DNA of 21,127 nt from an uncultured Clostridia bacterium. Its GTDB lineage: Bacteria; Bacillota; Clostridia; Oscillospirales; Acutalibacteraceae. The translations under genes were made by a program, and so were the position numbers. Positions 14,522 to 21,127 of this stretch are shown here, in pieces. Each line of letters begins with the position of its first letter. The stretch's first letter is position 1. Where the stretch lies: the NCBI GenBank assembly GCA_937916195.1, contig CALFTO010000110.1:1-21127 (forward strand), read 5' to 3'. Under the pieces are notes generated by a model. That model had not been told where the DNA came from and ran no database searches. It was given only the letters and a program-made list of their open reading frames with translations.

Positions 14522-15399
14522 TTTGTAACCTCACAAATTCTATTTGAAAGCTCAACTAATTGCTCCATTGTAAGTGCTTCGGCACGGGAGGTAGGGCTTA
14601 AATTTGCCAATTCAACCGCCTTTGAAATTTTATCTTTTTCAATTCCCATTCCGCTTGAAAGTGAATTGAGAATAGTCTTTCTTCTTTGTGCAAAGGCAGA
14701 TTTCACCATTTTAAAGAATACCTTTTCATCGGTTACTTTGTAATCGCCACGCTTTGTCAAATCAAGCTCAATTACACAGCTATCCACATTAGGAGCGGGC
14801 ATAAACGAGCCCCGAGAAACATCAAAAAGTTTTTTTGCCTGCGCGTAATAATTAACCGCAACGGTTACGGCACCGCTTTCTCTTGTGCCCACCTTGGCAC
14901 AAAGACGGTCACCCGCTTCTCTTTGAACCATAACAATAATCTTATTAAAGGGCAATTTTTCTTCAAGAAGTCGCATAATTACGGGGGAAGTGATATAGTA
15001 AGGCAAATTTGCACATACAAAAACTTCCATACCCTCAAAATGCTCTTTTATTATGCCCTGCAAATCGGCTTTGAGTATGTCTTCATTAATAAGTGTAAGA
15101 TTGTCGTAGCCTGCAAGAGTGTCGTTGAGAATAGGAAAAAGTCGGGTGTCGAGTTCAACACAGACAACCTTGTCGGCACGCTCAAGAAGTTCTTTTGTAA
15201 GAACTCCCACACCTGCGCCGATTTCAAGCACACCGATTTTACCCTCGGTACTCTCACGCACCGCGTCTGCCATTCGTGGACAAACTGTGGGGTTAACAAG
15301 AAAGTTTTGTCCTAAACCCTTTGAAAATGTTACTCCGTGCTCACCCATAACCCGTTTTATAACGGAAATATCGGTGAGTGTATAATTTTTCTTATCCAA
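14518..15399 (-). CDS. rsmA: 16S rRNA dimethyladenosine transferase RsmA (KsgA)
   Basis: 293 aa. It dimethylates two adjacent adenosines in the 3' hairpin of 16S rRNA during 30S assembly. KGLGQNFLVNP (27-37) is the family N-terminal signature, LEIGAGVGVLT (58-68) binds S-adenosylmethionine and NLPYY (131-135) is the catalytic motif IV. The start is a TTG at 15399 with AAGG 9 nt upstream; the in-frame ATG 17 codons later would remove the normal N-terminal helix. It overlaps the aminotransferase gene by 8 nt. Confidence 0.95.
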   Translation of the reverse strand: MDKKNYTLTDISVIKRVMGEHGVTFSKGLGQNFLVNPTVCPRMADAVRESTEGKIGVLEIGAGVGVLTKELLERADKVVCVELDTRLFPILNDTLAGYDNLTLINEDILKADLQGIIKEHFEGMEVFVCANLPYYITSPVIMRLLEEKLPFNKIIVMVQREAGDRLCAKVGTRESGAVTVAVNYYAQAKKLFDVSRGSFMPAPNVDSCVIELDLTKRGDYKVTDEKVFFKMVKSAFAQRRKTILNSLSSGMGIEKDKISKAVELANLSPTSRAEALTMEQLVELSNRICEVTK

Positions 15400-16579
15400 T
15401 ATATTTAGCCTTCACTTTACCTAATATTTTCATACCCTCAATAATTTTGTCGTTTGAAGGAGTTGAGAAATTCATTCTGAAGCAGTTCGTTGGCTCATCA
15501 TTAATCATAAATGCTGTGCCGGGCACAACTGCAACCTTATTTGCGATACATTCTTTTACAAATTCAAGCATATCAACATTTTCGGGGAGCTCGCACCACA
15601 CGAAAAGTCCACCTTCGGGACGAACATATTTCACAAAATCGCCGAGCCCACTATCAATCAAATCACACATTAGATTGAGCTTTTCACGGTAAATTCCTCG
15701 GATTTTCTCAATGTGAGCGTCAACGTTGTAGTTTTCCATCCATTTGTCAACAAGCATCTGTGAAAATACGGGAGTGTGAACATCTGACGCCTGCTTACCC
15801 ACCGTCATTTTTGCAATAATGGGTGCAGGTGCACAAATGTAGCCCACGCGAATTCCGGGAGCGAGCAGTTTTGAGAACGAGCCCGCATAAATTACAATTC
15901 CGTCTTCGTCAAAGCTCTTGATTGAGGGGATTTCTTCGCCCGCAACTCGCAAATCGCCATAAGGGTTGTCCTCTAAAATAATCAAGCCGTATTTTTTTGC
16001 AAGCTCATAAACCGCTTTTCTCTTTTCAAGGCTCATTGTAACGCCCGATGGGTTTTGAAAATTAGGAATTGTATAGATAAATCGGGGATTATGAGAATTT
16101 TTAATCGCATCTTCAAGAGCATCAATATTCATTCCGTCCGCCTCAACAGGAACACCCGCAAGCTTGCAACCATATGAACGGAAGCAATTAAGCGAGCCGA
16201 TAAACGACGGACATTCACAGATTACAGTATCGCCCAAATCACAAAGTGCCTTTGTGGCTAAATCCATAACCTGCTGTGCACCCGAAGTCACAATAAGGCT
16301 GTCAAAGTCTTTGCCGATATTATATTTTTCTTTAATAAATGCGGTAAGGCGGTTTCTTAAAGGAGTGTAACCCTCTGTCACGCCGTATTGTAATGCAGTT
16401 ATAGGCTCATTTTCAAAAATCTCTGCCGTAAGCTTTTTAACCTCTTCCACGGGAAAAGCCGCCGCATCGGGATTACCTGCCGCAAAAGGAATGATTGCGG
16501 GGTCCTGAGTAGCCTTTAAAATTTCACGAATTGCCGAGGGCTGAAGCCCCGAAATTCTTTGAGAAAAATAATAATCCAT
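15392..16579 (-). CDS. PLP-dependent class I/II aminotransferase (MocR-like core, 2-aminoadipate/aromatic type)
   Basis: 395 aa, fold type I. The N-terminal segment FAAGNPDAAAFP (32-43) and LQYGVTEGYTPLR (63-75) are typical of the LysN/ARO8-like group, which also forms the C-terminal half of MocR regulators. NPSG at 176-179, Asp204 and Tyr207 (LEDNPYGDL) and SFSKLLAPG with Lys237 form the cofactor site. Substrates may be 2-aminoadipate, branched-chain or aromatic amino acids; sequence alone does not decide. No DNA-binding domain is present. The start is ATG 16579, with GGTGA 7 nt before it. It leads the operon with rsmA, the TSCPD gene and cca, though its metabolic role looks unrelated. Confidence 0.9.
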   Translation of the reverse strand: MDYYFSQRISGLQPSAIREILKATQDPAIIPFAAGNPDAAAFPVEEVKKLTAEIFENEPITALQYGVTEGYTPLRNRLTAFIKEKYNIGKDFDSLIVTSGAQQVMDLATKALCDLGDTVICECPSFIGSLNCFRSYGCKLAGVPVEADGMNIDALEDAIKNSHNPRFIYTIPNFQNPSGVTMSLEKRKAVYELAKKYGLIILEDNPYGDLRVAGEEIPSIKSFDEDGIVIYAGSFSKLLAPGIRVGYICAPAPIIAKMTVGKQASDVHTPVFSQMLVDKWMENYNVDAHIEKIRGIYREKLNLMCDLIDSGLGDFVKYVRPEGGLFVWCELPENVDMLEFVKECIANKVAVVPGTAFMINDEPTNCFRMNFSTPSNDKIIEGMKILGKVKAKYIG

Positions 16580-16611
16580 TTTGGTCACCAGACTTAAATA
16601 ATTTACTAATA

Positions 16612-16651
16612 ATTTTATCACAATATATACTCTTTTTGCAAGCAACTGCAA
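16612..16651 (-). promoter_or_regulatory. Candidate promoter(s) of the aminotransferase-rsmA-cca operon
   Basis: On the minus strand TTGCAG (16651-16646), 16 nt, TATATA (16629-16624); or TTGCAA (16641-16636), 18 nt, TAAAAT (16617-16612). Either fits sigma-A loosely. Both -35 boxes lie in the TTTTTGCA/TGCAAAAA inverted repeat, a likely operator. Confidence 0.35.
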
Positions 16652-16714
16652 AAATAAAAGAAAAAAGTTGAAAATTTTTGAAATATTTTCAGAATTCGAC
16701 AGACTTTTGCAAAA
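16633..16714. promoter_or_regulatory. Repeated TTTTGCAAAA-type palindromes between divergent genes
   Basis: TTTTTGCA (16633-16640) and TGCAAAAA (16647-16654) form an 8-bp inverted repeat with a 6-nt centre. TTTTGCAAAA (16705-16714) is a perfect palindrome of the same word, one helical stretch away, before the AbrB-type gene. They sit over the promoters of both divergent units and could be binding sites for that regulator. Confidence 0.45.
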
Positions 16715-16723
16715 ATATATGGT
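16696..16723 (+). promoter_or_regulatory. Weak candidate promoter of the AbrB-type gene
   Basis: TCGACA (16696-16701), a 16-nt spacer and TATGGT (16718-16723). The -10 is poor (4 of 6); TAAAAT at 16723-16728 is a better box but lacks a spaced -35. Transcription would start about 20 nt before the ATG. Confidence 0.28.
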
Positions 16724-16749
16724 AAAATATGGCAAAAGGAGTGATAAAG

Positions 16750-16980
16750 ATGACGGAATATGTCAGAAAAATTGACAAATTAGGGCGAATTGTAATTCCA
16801 ATGGAATACCGCAAAAAAGCAGGCCTTGAAATTGACGACGAAGCAAGCATTACAGAAGAAAACGGAAGAATTATTATAGAACGCAAAACTCCCTCATGCA
16901 AAATCTGTGGCAGTGAAGAAAAGCTCAATAAAGAATTCTCACTTTGTCAGCAATGTATTGATAAAATTAAAAATTTATAA
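16750..16980 (+). CDS. AbrB/SpoVT-type transition-state regulator with C-terminal zinc ribbon
   Basis: 76 aa. Residues 4-46 match the AbrB swapped-hairpin DNA-binding domain: VRKIDKLGRIVIPMEYRKK followed by the GLEIDD segment and an IIIERK strand. The tail has two CxxC knuckles (C50/C53 and C66/C69) likely to bind zinc, a form common in Clostridia. Such proteins act as dimers or tetramers that repress genes during growth. The start is ATG 16750, with AAAGGAG 8 nt upstream; ATG 16729 precedes that SD. It is divergent from the aminotransferase operon, and repeated palindromes lie between them, which suggests autoregulation and control of the neighbour. Confidence 0.92.
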   Translation: MTEYVRKIDKLGRIVIPMEYRKKAGLEIDDEASITEENGRIIIERKTPSCKICGSEEKLNKEFSLCQQCIDKIKNL

Positions 16981-16992
16981 ATTTATATATTT

Positions 16993-17024
16993 AAAGCTCC
17001 AACCACAATTGATTGGAGCTTTTT
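16993..17024. terminator. Terminator shared by the convergent AbrB-type and dapL genes
   Basis: AAAGCTCCAA (16993-17002) pairs with TTGGAGCTTT (17013-17022) around a 10-nt loop. Five T follow the GAGC of the 3' arm on plus, so it is strongest for the AbrB-type gene; on minus the tail is only TTT then AT-rich. Confidence 0.82.
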
Positions 17025-17027
17025 GAT

Positions 17028-18242
17028 TTATTTACAGAAATAATTCTTAATTCTTTCTACTGCTTTAATTGTGTTTTCTGTTGAGCCGAATGCGGTTAAA
17101 CGGAAATAACCCTCACCGCTTGGGCCAAAGCCCTCACCCGGAGTGCCCACAACCTGAATATTTTCAAGAAGTGTGTCGAAGAATTCCCAACTGCTCATTC
17201 CGTCGGGAGTTTTGAGCCACACGTAAGGTGAGTTTACCGCACCGTAAACTGTGAAGCCACATTCTTTAAGTCCGTTATAGATAATCTTTGCATTATTCTG
17301 ATAATATGCAATAATTTCGCGGATTTGCTTTTTGCCCTCTTCTGAATAGCAAGCCTCGGCCGCTCTTTGTGTGATATAAGAAACGCCGTTGAACTTTGTA
17401 GCCTGACGACGAGCCCAAAGTGCGTTGAGTTCAACACCGTCAACCTTAATGTCGTGAGGCACTACTGTGTAACCGCAACGAACACCTGTGAAGCCTGCAG
17501 TTTTTGAGAAGCTTCTAAACTCGATTGCACAGCTCTTTGCGCCCTCGATTTCATAGATTGAATGAGGTACATTATCTTCTGTGATAAACGCCTCATAAGC
17601 TGAGTCAAAAAGAATTACTGCGCCATTTTCGTTTGCATAGTCAACCCATTTTTTAAGCTCATCTTTTGTTGCCGCCATACCTGTGGGGTTGTTTGGGAAG
17701 CAAAGATAGATAATATCAACCTTTTCTGTGGGGAGTTCAGGCAAGAAATTGTTTTCAGCATTACAAGGCATATAATAAATGTTGCTCCAGCCCTCTGCTG
17801 TCTTATCACCTGAACGACCGCTCATAACATTTGTATCAACATAAACGGGATAAACAGGGTCACAAACTGCAACCTTGTTATCAGTTGAGAAAATGTCACC
17901 AATATTACCGCAATCACTCTTTGCACCGTCTGAAACAAAGATTTCGCTGTTGTCAAGCTCTACACCGCGAGCCTTGTAGTCATTTTCATTGATTGCATCT
18001 AAAAGCCATTTGTGACCGTATTCAGGCGGGTAACCCATAAAGGTTTTCTCGTTTGCCATTTCGTCAACTGCCTTGTGCATAGCCTCAATACAAGCATCAG
18101 CAAGAGGACGAGTAACATCACCAATGCCAAGACGAATAATAGGCTTGTCGGGATTAGCCGCAACATAAGCATTTACCTTTTTTGCAATGTTTGAGAAAAG
18201 GTATGAACTCTGAATTTTTAAAAAGTTATCATTTATTTTCAT
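17028..18242 (-). CDS. dapL: LL-diaminopimelate aminotransferase
   Basis: 404 aa. It converts tetrahydrodipicolinate to LL-diaminopimelate in one step with glutamate, bypassing the succinyl/acetyl branch of lysine and meso-DAP synthesis. Marks of the DapL group: RLGIGDVTRPL (37-47), the FMGYPPEYGHKWL segment (68-80), NNPTG (184-188), and SFSKTAGFTGVRCGY with PLP Lys247. Length is standard. GGAGGG lies 6 nt before the ATG but inside the end of the RAYT gene, whose stop overlaps the start (ATGA). Its product is the substrate of DapF, encoded just upstream beyond the RAYT gene. Confidence 0.96.
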   Translation of the reverse strand: MKINDNFLKIQSSYLFSNIAKKVNAYVAANPDKPIIRLGIGDVTRPLADACIEAMHKAVDEMANEKTFMGYPPEYGHKWLLDAINENDYKARGVELDNSEIFVSDGAKSDCGNIGDIFSTDNKVAVCDPVYPVYVDTNVMSGRSGDKTAEGWSNIYYMPCNAENNFLPELPTEKVDIIYLCFPNNPTGMAATKDELKKWVDYANENGAVILFDSAYEAFITEDNVPHSIYEIEGAKSCAIEFRSFSKTAGFTGVRCGYTVVPHDIKVDGVELNALWARRQATKFNGVSYITQRAAEACYSEEGKKQIREIIAYYQNNAKIIYNGLKECGFTVYGAVNSPYVWLKTPDGMSSWEFFDTLLENIQVVGTPGEGFGPSGEGYFRLTAFGSTENTIKAVERIKNYFCK

Positions 18243-18754
18243 AATTGTCCCTCCGAAAGAAGAATATATTTTAAAGGATTATTATCTATGTATTGCCATT
18301 TTTCATTATAATCCTCATTGTTACGAATTATATGGTCATTATACCTTGGTTGCCATAAAACAGAATTTTTACTTCCTATCCTTTTTCTATACTCGCGAGT
18401 TGTATATGATTTAAGATATTTGACAACATCGCGTAGGGACAGACATCCTTGTCTGTCCGCATCAAATTCTCTCTTACCTTCAAGATTTATAATCAAGTGA
18501 ATATGGTCGGGCATAATCACATATTTTTCAATTTTTACTTGTTTGTAATTATTGTTGATATAATTTATTGTCTTTTCAACTTCTATCCCCATCGGAAGAA
18601 GTTCGATTTTATATAACGGACTTTGACAATTAGGTTTAATTTTTGATAATATCGGCTTTCTTTCAGCAACACAGATTGTCACAAAATAATAACCTGCTTG
18701 CGAATAGTCATAGCCTTGTAAACGAATGTTTTTTCTTATCGGTTTTTTATCCAT
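18239..18754 (-). CDS. REP-associated tyrosine transposase (RAYT, Y1/HUH family)
   Basis: 171 aa, full length for the family. It has the early RLQGYDYSQAGYYFVTICVA block (11-30), the HUH motif DHIHLI with His84 and His86, and the C-terminal LWQPRYNDHII segment with Tyr138, followed by DYNEKWQYIDNNPLKY. RAYTs are domesticated single-strand DNA nucleases linked to REP palindromes. Residues 99-108 are encoded by a REP copy in frame. The start is ATG 18754; a longer frame from 18823 merely translates the upstream REP. The SD is poor. It lies between dapF and dapL, and its last codons supply the dapL SD. Whether Tyr138 is the catalytic tyrosine needs an alignment. Confidence 0.92.
   Translation of the reverse strand: MDKKPIRKNIRLQGYDYSQAGYYFVTICVAERKPILSKIKPNCQSPLYKIELLPMGIEVEKTINYINNNYKQVKIEKYVIMPDHIHLIINLEGKREFDADRQGCLSLRDVVKYLKSYTTREYRKRIGSKNSVLWQPRYNDHIIRNNEDYNEKWQYIDNNPLKYILLSEGQL
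18431..18460 (+). repeat. REP palindrome, copy 1 (inside the RAYT gene)
   Basis: GCGTAG then GGACAGACA (18437-18445), loop TCCT, then TGTCTGTCC (18450-18458): a 9-bp stem. The 5' GTAG foot next to the stem is the mark of RAYT-associated REPs. It matches copy 2 at 26 of 29 positions, in opposite orientation, and reads through as residues 99-108 of the RAYT. Confidence 0.88.
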
Positions 18755-18792
18755 ATTATCAGCTCTGTTTAAAAGTAAGATATTAAACGGCA

Positions 18793-18821
18793 CGGACAGA
18801 CGGGGACGTCTGTCCCTACGC
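18793..18821 (-). repeat. REP palindrome, copy 2 (between dapF and RAYT genes)
   Basis: GGACAGACG (18794-18802), loop GGGA, CGTCTGTCC (18807-18815), then CTACGC; on the minus strand this reads GCGTAG followed by the hairpin. It lies 5 nt after the dapF stop and about 40 nt before the RAYT ATG. Together with copy 1 it forms an inverted pair. Confidence 0.88.
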
Positions 18822-18826
18822 AAACC

Positions 18827-19660
18827 TTATATAAAAATATCGCCCTGAAATACGTTTACCGCGTTTCCGCTTAAATACACGTTGTCATTTTCGTGCCAAT
18901 TAACAGATAACATTCCGCCTTTTGCACGAATTTTAATTTCTTTATTTTTTGAACAAAGTCCGTTGATTACCGATGCCACCGCTACCGCGCACGCACCCGT
19001 TCCGCAGGCAAGGGTTTCGCCGCTGCCACGCTCCCACACACGCATTTTGAGATAATTTTTATCTATAACCTCTGCAAATTCTGTATTTATTCGTTCGGGG
19101 AACGTTTCGTGGTTTTCAAAAAGCGGACCAATTTTTTCAAGGTTTAATTTATGTATATTGTTATGAAAAACTACGCAATGAGGGTTGCCCATTGAAATGC
19201 AGGTTATTTCATAATCATTATTGTCAATGTTAAGAACTTTATTTTTTACAATACTGTCGCCGTATCGTGTAGGTATTTGGTGCCCATTTAAAATAGGTCT
19301 TCCCATATTAACTCTGCCACCGACGGCAACACCGTTTTCAGTTAGTATTTCAACGGATTTTATTCCGCTGAGTGTTTCAATATTTATTATTGAATTATTT
19401 ATTTTGTTGTCATATATGTATTTTGCAGTGCACCGCACCGCATTTCCGCACATTTCAGCGCGTGAGCCGTCCGCATTATAAATATCCATAAAACAGTCGG
19501 ATTTTTTTGACGGTTTAATTAAAACTATACCGTCTGCACCAATGCCGAAGTGTCTGTCACTCAGTTTTTTTGCAAGGCTTTCGGGATTTTCAACTGTTTC
19601 ATTAAAACAATCAATATAAATATAATCATTGCCCGCGCCGTGCATTTTTATAAATTTCAT
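18827..19660 (-). CDS. dapF: Diaminopimelate epimerase
   Basis: 277 aa. It interconverts LL- and meso-diaminopimelate without a cofactor, using two cysteines: Cys71 in EMCGNAVRC and Cys219 in ETLACGTGACA. Other family marks are KMHGAGNDY (5-13), FGIGADG (38-44) and GNPHCV (158-163). meso-DAP feeds peptidoglycan and lysine. The start is ATG 19660 with GTGGGGG about 6 nt upstream, in the 3' arm of a hairpin; an upstream ATG at 19678 lies within the hairpin. It follows glyA after 57 nt. Confidence 0.96.
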   Translation of the reverse strand: MKFIKMHGAGNDYIYIDCFNETVENPESLAKKLSDRHFGIGADGIVLIKPSKKSDCFMDIYNADGSRAEMCGNAVRCTAKYIYDNKINNSIINIETLSGIKSVEILTENGVAVGGRVNMGRPILNGHQIPTRYGDSIVKNKVLNIDNNDYEITCISMGNPHCVVFHNNIHKLNLEKIGPLFENHETFPERINTEFAEVIDKNYLKMRVWERGSGETLACGTGACAVAVASVINGLCSKNKEIKIRAKGGMLSVNWHENDNVYLSGNAVNVFQGDIFI

Positions 19661-19667
19661 TATAATC

Positions 19668-19702
19668 CCCCACTGCATTTTTCTACATTTTATGCAGTGG
19701 GG
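19668..19702 (-). promoter_or_regulatory. Hairpin covering the dapF SD
   Basis: On the minus strand CCCCACTGCAT (19702-19692) pairs over 11 bp with ATGCAGTGGGG (19678-19668), loop 13 nt. The 3' arm is the dapF SD and ends 7 nt before the ATG. No T-run follows, so it is not a normal terminator; it may lower dapF translation on RNA read from glyA. Confidence 0.65.
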
Positions 19703-19717
19703 AATTTGTCTTATGAA

Positions 19718-20971
19718 TTATTCATAAAGTGGGTATTTTTTGCAGATTTCCGCTACGCCGTTTTTAATGTAATCCTTCTGATTTTCAAAATCAGTTGCGG
19801 CAAGATAAATGAATTCTGCAATCTTGTCCATATCTTCAACGCCGAGACCTCTTGTTGTTACTGCGGGAGTACCAAGTCTTAAACCGCTTGTAACAAAGGG
19901 CTTTTCGGGGTCGTTAGGGATTGCGTTTTTATTTGCAGTAATGTGAACCTCGTCAAGACAGTGTTCAAGCTCTTTACCGGTAACGCCAACTGAACGAAGG
20001 TCAACAAGCATTAAGTGATTGTCTGTACCGCCCGATACAAGATTGATACCACGCTTTGTAAGACCCTCTGCCAATGCCTTTGCATTGTCGATAACTCTCT
20101 GCTGATAATTCTTGAAATCATCACTTAAAGCCTCGCCGAAGCAAACTGCCTTGCCCGCAATAACGTGCATTAAAGGTCCGCCCTGTGTACCGGGGAAGAT
20201 TGCCTTGTTAAACTGCATACCAAATTCTTCGTCCTTGCAAAGAATGATACCGCCACGAGGACCGCGGAGAGTTTTATGTGTTGTTGAAGTTACAACATCT
20301 GCATATGGCACGGGTGATGGGTGAAGTCCTGCAGCAACAAGACCTGCAATGTGAGCCATATCAACCATAAAGTATGCACCAACGCTGTGAGCGATGTTTG
20401 CCATTCTCTCAAAGTCGATAGTTCTTGGATATGCAGATGCACCTGCAACGATAAGCTTTGGCTGACATTCCTTTGCTTTAGCTTCAAAAGCTTCATAATC
20501 GAGGAAGCCGTTTTCATCAACACCGTAAGGAACGAAATTATAGTATTTACCTGACATATTAACAGGTGAGCCGTGAGTTAAGTGGCCACCCTCTGCCAAA
20601 TTCATACCCATAACTGTGTCGCCGGGCTGAATAAGAGCGAAATAAACCGCCAAATTTGCCTGTGCGCCAGAATGTGGCTGAACATTGGCATAATTTGCAC
20701 CGAAAAGTTTTTTAAGTCTGTCACGTGCAATATCTTCAACTACGTCAACATGCTGGCAACCGCCGTAATATCTTTTTCCGGGATATCCCTCAGCATATTT
20801 ATTTGTAAGCACACTGCCCATTGCTGCCATAACCGCAGGAGAAACAATGTTTTCACTTGCGATAAGCTCAAGGTTTTCGCGCTGTCTTTTGAGCTCAAGC
20901 CCCATAGCAGACGCAACCTCAGGGTCAGTATTGTTTATAAATCCGATTGTATCTAATAATTTTTCAAACAT
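19718..20971 (-). CDS. glyA: Serine hydroxymethyltransferase
   Basis: 417 aa. It converts serine and tetrahydrofolate to glycine and 5,10-methylene-tetrahydrofolate (PLP enzyme). Clear marks: ELIASENIVSPAV (35-47), NKYAEGYPGKRYYGG (57-71), VDMAHIAGL (203-211) and STTHKTLRGPRGG with PLP Lys233. Length is standard. The start is ATG 20971; GGAG lies about 6 nt upstream and is fused with the guaB stop (TAAGGAG). The frame extends upstream to 21109 only by crossing guaB. One-carbon units and glycine support purine synthesis, fitting guaB as neighbour. Confidence 0.97.
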   Translation of the reverse strand: MFEKLLDTIGFINNTDPEVASAMGLELKRQRENLELIASENIVSPAVMAAMGSVLTNKYAEGYPGKRYYGGCQHVDVVEDIARDRLKKLFGANYANVQPHSGAQANLAVYFALIQPGDTVMGMNLAEGGHLTHGSPVNMSGKYYNFVPYGVDENGFLDYEAFEAKAKECQPKLIVAGASAYPRTIDFERMANIAHSVGAYFMVDMAHIAGLVAAGLHPSPVPYADVVTSTTHKTLRGPRGGIILCKDEEFGMQFNKAIFPGTQGGPLMHVIAGKAVCFGEALSDDFKNYQQRVIDNAKALAEGLTKRGINLVSGGTDNHLMLVDLRSVGVTGKELEHCLDEVHITANKNAIPNDPEKPFVTSGLRLGTPAVTTRGLGVEDMDKIAEFIYLAATDFENQKDYIKNGVAEICKKYPLYE

Positions 20972-20981
20972 TTTAATCTCC

Positions 20982-21127
20982 TTACATATTACCTGAATAG
21001 TTTGGTGCTTCCTTGGTAATATAAACGTCGTGAGGATGGCTTTCCTTAAGACCTGCGTTTGTAATTCTGATAAACTGTGTCTTTGTCTTGAGGTCTTCGA
21101 TTGTTGCACAACCGCAATAACCCATAC
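20982..21127 (-). CDS. guaB: IMP dehydrogenase, C-terminal end (5' part outside window)
   Basis: The last 48 codons are visible. They read MGYCGCATIEDLKT, then QFIRITNAGLKESHPHDV and ITKEAPNYSGNM before the stop at 20984-20982. This is the well-conserved tail of IMP dehydrogenase, which oxidises IMP to XMP in GMP synthesis; the GYCG and SHPHD parts belong to the tail that helps bind the monovalent cation. It is 10 nt before glyA and surely in the same transcript. The catalytic domain is beyond the window edge. Confidence 0.93.
   Translation of the reverse strand, partial: MGYCGCATIEDLKTKTQFIRITNAGLKESHPHDVYITKEAPNYSGNM

Noticed and set aside
14686..15315. 209-codon open frame on the plus strand opposite rsmA
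   Set aside because: It is the antisense shadow of a firm rsmA gene, has no SD and gives no recognisable protein.
18755..18823. N-terminal extension of the RAYT from ATG 18823
   Set aside because: The extra residues are a translation of REP copy 2 and the spacer; family proteins begin near the RLQGYDY block, which fits ATG 18754.
19661..19717. Lysine riboswitch before dapF
   Set aside because: The gap is only 57 nt, far shorter than the lysine aptamer, and holds a single simple hairpin.
20972..21109. N-terminal extension of glyA to 21109
   Set aside because: The extra frame lies over the guaB 3' end, and the standard SHMT start with an SD is at 20971.

Overview
The window is about 21 kb of compact, AT-rich Firmicutes DNA. 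The gene content points to a Clostridia member, probably an Oscillospirales/Ruminococcaceae-type gut anaerobe. The clues are a DapL-route meso-DAP pathway, strong GGAGG-type ribosome binding sites, an AbrB-type regulator with a zinc ribbon, a cysteine-rich clostridial hypothetical protein and an ECF sigma factor/RsiV-like pair. This placement is inference from gene families, not from a marker-gene tree. No tRNA, rRNA, CRISPR array, prophage or integrated element is visible. No gene-free stretch exceeds about 190 bases.

Layout. (1) 1-475, minus: 5' part of a membrane-anchored glycerophosphodiester phosphodiesterase. (2) 664-4223, minus: a four-gene envelope-stress operon, MBOAT acyltransferase > SGNH hydrolase > ECF sigma > RsiV-like anti-sigma. 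Gaps are 13 nt, 2 nt and a 1-nt overlap. An ECF-like promoter candidate lies upstream and a strong terminator downstream. (3) 4394-8757, plus: LysM-G5-M23 cell-wall protease, HprK-like kinase, PqqD-like RRE protein and an ABC exporter, tightly packed behind one good sigma-A promoter. This resembles the back half of a RiPP (lasso-type) or 'HPr-rel-A'-like system, but without a visible precursor or cyclase. (4) 8863-10371, plus: a fused Wzz/BY-kinase with a striking (Gly-Tyr)9 tail, its own promoter and a terminator. (5) 10447-11829, plus: a MATE efflux pump. (6) 11918-12754, plus: the cysteine-rich protein, whose Shine-Dalgarno (SD) sequence is buried in a long hairpin. (7) 12751-12903: a cluster of short palindromes separated by CGATAT/ATATCG. 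(8) 12940-16579, minus: aminotransferase > rsmA > TSCPD protein > cca, all overlapping. (9) 16750-16980, plus: the AbrB-type regulator, divergent from region 8 over a promoter region with repeated TTTTGCAAAA palindromes. (10) 17028-21127, minus: guaB (3' end) > glyA > dapF > RAYT > dapL. A REP-associated transposase gene with two REP palindromes sits between two consecutive meso-DAP genes.

Working together. Much of the window serves the cell envelope: meso-DAP supply (dapF, dapL), peptidoglycan cutting (M23), probable O-acylation under sigma/anti-sigma control, polysaccharide length control (BY-kinase) and export (ABC, MATE). The most interesting items are the kinase-RRE-ABC cassette, the self-regulated acylation operon, the REPtron inside dapF-dapL, the palindrome cluster, and two hairpins that cover start-site SD sequences.
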